DNA of 9,743 nt, from NCBI GenBank assembly GCA_903825065.1, contig CAIJZG010000118.1, positions 1 to 9,743 of the forward strand, read 5' to 3'. This stretch comes from an uncultured Bacteroidota bacterium. GTDB lineage: Bacteria; Bacteroidota; Bacteroidia; Chitinophagales; Chitinophagaceae. Of the stretch, positions 6,675-9,743 are shown one piece after another. Both the position numbers and the translations under genes were made by a program. Numbering within the stretch: the stretch's first letter is position 1; each line of letters opens with the position of its first letter. The notes beneath the pieces were generated by a model. It saw nothing but the letters and a program-made list of their open reading frames with translations. It was not told the origin of the DNA and did not search any database.

Positions 6675-6695
6675 CCAAATTGAAAATTTACACTT

Positions 6696-7037
6696 ATGTA
6701 TACCATGAAACCGATCGTATTAGCGATTTTAGGAGGCGCAGCCTTATTATATTTAATTTCTTGTCAAGACCCTCAGCCAAATGAAGATGTAACTAACGCA
6801 GTAAATAAATCTGGAGCTATTGAAAGTTCTGTAAAAGTAGAACACTTAGATAGCTTACACGATATTCTTGTAACTAGTCACGCAGTTTGGGCTCACGATA
6901 GTATTCTTAAAAATATTGTCTACCGAGATACCTTACCAAGTTTGGGCATACATAATACTTATGCAGAAAATCAGGATGGCGATACAAAAGCTGTTTCTGT
7001 AAAAAAGGATTATGAAATTTATATCACAGTTAAGTAA
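6696..7037 (+). CDS. Small lipoprotein of unknown function
   Basis: This 113-residue product has a short basic start, a hydrophobic core (PIVLAILGGAALLYL) and a lipobox-like LISC with Cys23, so it should be a signal-peptidase II lipoprotein anchored in the envelope. An ATG at 6705 would give a more typical signal peptide beginning MKP; the two starts differ by three residues and I cannot separate them. The mature part is about 90 residues, polar and acidic (QDPQPNEDV, then NQDGDTK), and ends in a beta-like stretch, KDYEIYITVK. No domain is recognised. Only 6 bp separate it from the next lipoprotein gene, so it probably belongs to the ygiB/ygiC-like operon and may act with those products. It follows the hairpin-bearing leader. 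Confidence 0.75.
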   Translation: MYTMKPIVLAILGGAALLYLISCQDPQPNEDVTNAVNKSGAIESSVKVEHLDSLHDILVTSHAVWAHDSILKNIVYRDTLPSLGIHNTYAENQDGDTKAVSVKKDYEIYITVK

Positions 7038-7043
7038 GTAACA

Positions 7044-7382
7044 ATGAAGAAATCAAAATATATACAACTTGTATTAATTACCGCTGCTTTAGCCAGTTGT
7101 AATCAGGCAAAGAAACCCGATTGGGATGATAATGCCAAAATGCATATCCGCAGTGATTCAACTGCACCTTATACAAATGTGTATCATCACGGGGGTATTG
7201 GTACTGCCCTACTTTGGTATTATGCATTCAGACCTTATGGAAACTATAATAATGGCTATTATCAGCGTGCAGGTTATTATTCCAGCGCCATCCATCCTAG
7301 TTCAAATATTGGGAGTAATGGTTTTAAAGCGGCAGTAAGTAGAGGCGGATTTGGCAGAAGCGGATTTAGTGTTTCTTCATAA
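7044..7382 (+). CDS. YgiB/DUF1190-like lipoprotein with Gly-rich C-terminal tail
   Basis: This 112-residue protein begins with a lipoprotein signal (MKKSKYIQLVLITAALASC, Cys19). Its middle is rich in Tyr, Gly and Asn (RPYGNYNNGYYQRAGYY at about 63-79). The end is AVSRGGFGRSGFSVSS (97-112). From memory of the family, a terminal RGGFG-type tail is the hallmark of enterobacterial YgiB/YjfM (DUF1190), which are longer; this one is short and keeps mainly the signal and tail. The next gene, 22 bp downstream, is a YgiC/YjfC-like ATP-grasp ligase, reproducing the ygiB-ygiC arrangement. The biochemical function of YgiB is not established. One published idea for such pairs is that the ligase modifies a partner protein; the conserved exposed tail would be a natural target, which is inference here. 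Homology rests on the tail and context, so the family call is moderate. Confidence 0.65.
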   Translation: MKKSKYIQLVLITAALASCNQAKKPDWDDNAKMHIRSDSTAPYTNVYHHGGIGTALLWYYAFRPYGNYNNGYYQRAGYYSSAIHPSSNIGSNGFKAAVSRGGFGRSGFSVSS

Positions 7383-7404
7383 AAAATTAATTAGTAATTA
7401 GATC

Positions 7405-8535
7405 ATGCAAAGAAATCAGATAATAGCCAGAAATAATTGGCAAAACGAAGTTGAAAAATTAGGCTTTGGTTTTCATAGCACCAATGTTCCCTATTGGGAC
7501 GAATCGGTTTATTACAGTTTCGAGATGCCAGAAATATTGGCCATCGAAAAAGCCACCAATGAATTGTGGAATTTATGTTTGGGTGCGGTGCAACATGTGA
7601 TGGACAATAATTTGTATAGTCAATTTAAGATCCCTGAATGGGCGATTCCGATGATTGAGAAAAGTTGGACTGAGGACCATCCCGCTATTTATGGTCGTTT
7701 TGATCTTTGCTATAAAGATGGACAAATTAAATTATTAGAATTTAATGCCGATACACCAACTAGTTTATATGAAGCAGGAATTGTGCAGTGGTTTTGGTTA
7801 CAAGATTTCGACAAAAACAAAGACCAGTTCAATAGTGTTCATGAAAAACTAATCAACTATTGGAAGTATTTAAAAAATTATTTGAATCCCGGTACTTTAC
7901 ATTTTACTTGTTTGAAAGAAACTTTGGAAGATCTAACTAATACAGAGTACTTGCGTGATTGTGCCATTCAAGCTGGTATTGAAACCAAATTGGTATTTAT
8001 TGATGATATAGGCTGGGATAATGATGGAAAACAATTTTTGGATCTGGAGGATGAACCTATTAAAAATATTTTCAAACTCTATCCTTGGGAATGGCTTTTA
8101 GCAGAATCTTTTGGACAGAATATTCCTCACGATTCCAATAGAGCTTTATGGATTGAGCCAGCATGGAAAATGATTTTATCCAATAAAGCTATTCTTCCAA
8201 TTTTATGGGAATTGTATCCTGATTGCCCTTATTTATTACCCGCATATTTTGAACAAGGAACACTTACTAATTATGTTAAGAAACCTTTCTTATCAAGAGA
8301 AGGTGCAAATATTGATTTAGTGATGAAGCATATTTCTTTAGCTAAGTCTGATGGACAATATGGCAATGAAGGATTTATTTTTCAAGAGCTGTTTACACTT
8401 CCTAATTATGCAGATCATTATCCTGTCATTGGATCATGGGTAATTGGACAGGAAGCAGCAGGCATAGGCATTAGAGAGGCCGACAGTTTAATTACAGATA
8501 ATAAAAGCAGATTTGTTCCACACTTAATTCAATAG
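7405..8535 (+). CDS. Glutathionylspermidine synthase-like ATP-grasp ligase (YgiC/YjfC type)
   Basis: This 376-residue protein matches the length of YgiC/YjfC, i.e. the synthetase half of glutathionylspermidine synthase without the amidase domain. Its N-terminal part contains IYGRFDL (R98, D100) and LLEFNADTPTSLYEAG (E112, N114). These have the same spacing as the substrate- and Mg-binding Arg, Asp, Glu and Asn that I recall for E. coli GspS. YVKKPFLSREGANI at 290-303 supplies the ATP-grasp lysine and glycine-type loop. The C-terminal GIGIREADSLITDN at 353-366 holds the late conserved Arg357. The enzyme should form an amide or peptide bond using ATP. The natural substrate is uncertain: YgiC and YjfC are not shown to make glutathionylspermidine, and Bacteroidota generally lack glutathione. 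It is the last gene of the lipoprotein operon and ends 7 bp from the convergent MFS gene. The ATG at 7405 is a clear start. Confidence 0.85.
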   Translation: MQRNQIIARNNWQNEVEKLGFGFHSTNVPYWDESVYYSFEMPEILAIEKATNELWNLCLGAVQHVMDNNLYSQFKIPEWAIPMIEKSWTEDHPAIYGRFDLCYKDGQIKLLEFNADTPTSLYEAGIVQWFWLQDFDKNKDQFNSVHEKLINYWKYLKNYLNPGTLHFTCLKETLEDLTNTEYLRDCAIQAGIETKLVFIDDIGWDNDGKQFLDLEDEPIKNIFKLYPWEWLLAESFGQNIPHDSNRALWIEPAWKMILSNKAILPILWELYPDCPYLLPAYFEQGTLTNYVKKPFLSREGANIDLVMKHISLAKSDGQYGNEGFIFQELFTLPNYADHYPVIGSWVIGQEAAGIGIREADSLITDNKSRFVPHLIQ

Positions 8536-8542
8536 AAAATAT

Positions 8543-9685
8543 TTAAGACCATTTTACCCTACTTGCCAGAACAGTTATACTAAAACCAAGTATGGCAATT
8601 ATTGTAAATGACCATCTTAAATTGGAGTATTCTGCAATGGTGCCGATTAAAGGTGGCCCCATTAAAAATCCTATAAAGCCAATAGAAGAAATCGCAGCAA
8701 GTGCTGTTCCAGGCGACATAGTTTTTGATTTTCCGGCGGCACTATACACTAATGGCACAACCGATGAAACACCTAATCCAACGAACATAAAACCAATTCC
8801 AGCAGTAATGATATATGGAAAAATAACAGCAATTAATAATCCACTAGTGATACAAATTCCGCTTGCGATCAATACTTTTTGAATCCCAACTTTTTGTGTA
8901 ATTCTATCACTCACAAATCTGCCGCTAGCCATCATTCCCATAAATAATAAATATCCAAGCGTAACAAAATGTACCGGAGCATGTACAATTTTTTGAAAGT
9001 AAACACCACTCCAGTCGAACATGGTTCCTTCGCAAACCATGCTGCCAAAAGCAATCAATCCATAAATCAAAATAAACCGATCTGGTTTATTAAAGAAAGA
9101 AGTATGTGCTGCTGTTTTTTGATCTCTGATCGTATAACGCGAAAAATAAATTGCTAAACTAGCTGCTAAAAAAAAGATAATCGAAAAATGTAGGAATGGA
9201 TTCAAACCGAAGGCAATGATTAAGGTTCCAAGAGCCGCACCGCTAAAACCTGCTAAGCTCCAGATGCCATGAAAAGAAGCCATAATAGTTTTTCCATACA
9301 TTTCTTCTACTGCTATAGCTTGTGTATTCACAGATATATTCGAATAGTTTCCAAAAGTTCCAAAGCTGAAAAGTGCCAGTGCTAATTGCCATGGCTCTTG
9401 CACAAGACCAATCATTAATAAAGTAGTAGGATAAAAAATGGCAGATGCAATCAACACACGTCTGCTTCCCAGCTTATTAATTACCCATCCAGTAAAGGGC
9501 AAACTTAACATGGTACCGATGGGCATAGCAAACAATATGAGACCTAACTTTCCATCACTCAAAGCTAAATGTCTCTTAATATCTGGGATGCGACTAGCCC
9601 AGCTTGCGAAACTAAGGCCTGCAATAAAAAAGAAAACCGCAATGGCTATCCGATAGGTTTTAGGACTGATTGTACTCGAATTCAT
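8543..9685 (-). CDS. MFS transporter, YbjJ-like
   Basis: This 380-residue minus-strand protein has about 12 predicted membrane helices in two six-helix halves, as in the major facilitator superfamily. The first helix segment, GLSFASWASRIPDIKRHL, and the motif-A-like loop GWVINKLGSRRVL at about 66-78 match the YbjJ branch (fucose/sugar-permease-like MFS of unknown substrate). FHGIWSLAGFSGAALG forms helix 5, and IAFGSMVCEGTMFDWSGVYF begins the second half. The substrate and direction of transport cannot be told from sequence. The ATG at 9683-9685 is followed by a hydrophilic dozen residues before helix 1, which is a sensible start. The stop lies 7 bp from the end of the convergent ligase gene, so the two transcripts probably overlap at their 3' ends. 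It is not evidently linked to the phenolic-lipid operon. Confidence 0.85.
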   Translation of the reverse strand: MNSSTISPKTYRIAIAVFFFIAGLSFASWASRIPDIKRHLALSDGKLGLILFAMPIGTMLSLPFTGWVINKLGSRRVLIASAIFYPTTLLMIGLVQEPWQLALALFSFGTFGNYSNISVNTQAIAVEEMYGKTIMASFHGIWSLAGFSGAALGTLIIAFGLNPFLHFSIIFFLAASLAIYFSRYTIRDQKTAAHTSFFNKPDRFILIYGLIAFGSMVCEGTMFDWSGVYFQKIVHAPVHFVTLGYLLFMGMMASGRFVSDRITQKVGIQKVLIASGICITSGLLIAVIFPYIITAGIGFMFVGLGVSSVVPLVYSAAGKSKTMSPGTALAAISSIGFIGFLMGPPLIGTIAEYSNLRWSFTIIAILGFSITVLASRVKWS

Positions 9686-9690
9686 TCAAT

Positions 9691-9722
9691 TAAAGGTAGT
9701 ACAAGGAAGGGAAGTCGCCCAA
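9691..9722 (-). promoter_or_regulatory. Possible promoter of the MFS gene
   Basis: On the minus strand, TACCTTTA (9698-9691) differs from the Bacteroidota -7 element TAnnTTTG at one position, and a TTG (9722-9720) lies 21 bp upstream, the expected -33 distance. Transcription would start at or next to the ATG at 9685, giving a leaderless or nearly leaderless mRNA. This is a weak match in AT-rich DNA. Confidence 0.25.
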
Positions 9723-9728
9723 TTCGGT

Positions 9729-9736
9729 TATATTTG
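9729..9736 (+). promoter_or_regulatory. Perfect Bacteroidota -7 promoter element for a gene beyond the window
   Basis: TATATTTG fits TAnnTTTG exactly and is followed by C, also common at that position. It points rightward, away from the MFS gene, so it would serve a divergent gene starting after the window end. I see no clear -33 TTG at the usual distance upstream. Confidence 0.45.
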
Positions 9737-9743
9737 CGACCCG

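Larger units (their letters stand above)
6326..6695. other. 370-bp gene-free interval with nested inverted repeats
   Basis: No convincing gene lies here; the two short opposite-strand reading frames over 6347-6538 have no recognisable protein features. The left half contains several inverted repeats that could fold in either strand's RNA. CATAC 6367-6371 pairs with GTATG 6382-6386. CTGCAACG 6429-6436 pairs perfectly with CGTTGCAG 6514-6521. Nested inside it, AAAGAAA 6455-6461 pairs with TTTCTTT 6502-6508. Inside that are a GGAG-CTAGT-CTCC hairpin (6464-6476) and CCAA 6476-6479 with TTGG 6496-6499. A GGCT/AGCC hairpin is at 6551-6565. The region also looks richer in G+C than the AT-rich right half. 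This could be a structured non-coding RNA, a gene remnant or chance. I could not match it to tmRNA, RNase P RNA or SRP RNA. A T-run at 6338-6344 may help end the upstream transcript. Confidence 0.35.

Noticed and set aside
6326..6695. tmRNA, RNase P RNA or SRP RNA in the gene-free interval
   Set aside because: I looked for the tmRNA acceptor/T-arm end, the GAGGAAAGUCC region of RNase P RNA and the SRP GGAAGG-AGCA core on both strands and found none.
8592..9656. Plus-strand reading frames inside the MFS gene
   Set aside because: They are antisense shadows of a well-supported 380-residue transporter and show no independent protein features.
1..9743. CRISPR array, insertion sequence, tRNA or attachment site
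   Set aside because: No regularly spaced repeats, transposase, terminal inverted repeats or tRNA-like cloverleaf with a CCA-type end were seen on reading through both strands.

Overview
The window is AT-rich (about one third G+C by eye) and most likely comes from a Bacteroidota genome, plausibly Chitinophagaceae or a relative. Three things suggest this: no Shine-Dalgarno-like sequence precedes the starts; motifs close to the Bacteroidota sigma-70 -7 element TAnnTTTG lie upstream of genes; and several proteins (A2M tail, DAO-family oxidoreductase, UbiA-like protein) look typical of that phylum. This assignment is an inference from sequence style, not a database match.

Left part (1-6325, all + strand): the end of an alpha-2-macroglobulin-like protein (1-891) is followed closely by four genes: a UbiA-family membrane prenyltransferase (922-1785), a type III polyketide synthase (1778-2863), a class I SAM methyltransferase (2875-3573) and a geranylgeranyl-reductase/CbrA-like flavoprotein (3574-4707). 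Their junctions are an 8-bp overlap, an 11-bp gap and a direct abutment, so they read as one operon. Two more genes follow with 37- and 51-bp gaps: a DAO-fold flavoprotein (4745-5800) and an unrecognised four-helix membrane protein (5852-6325). The four enzymes form a compact set for building, prenylating, methylating and oxidising or reducing a phenolic lipid or quinone. PKS, methyltransferase and flavoprotein parallel the Streptomyces srsABC phenolic-lipid operon; UbiA adds a possible meroterpenoid step. This is the best candidate in the window for an uncharacterised system.

Middle (6326-6695): 370 bp without a convincing gene. Its left half has several nested inverted repeats, its right half a tandem 9-bp direct repeat, a near-consensus promoter and a hairpin just upstream of the next operon.

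Right part: a three-gene + strand operon encodes a small lipoprotein (6696-7037), a second lipoprotein with a YgiB/DUF1190-like Gly-rich tail (7044-7382) and a YgiC/YjfC-type glutathionylspermidine-synthase-like ATP-grasp ligase (7405-8535). This resembles the ygiB-ygiC pair of enterobacteria. A convergent YbjJ-like MFS transporter (9685-8543, minus strand) ends 7 bp away. The last 58 bp hold possible divergent promoters for the transporter and a gene beyond the window. No tRNA, rRNA, CRISPR or insertion sequence was recognised.
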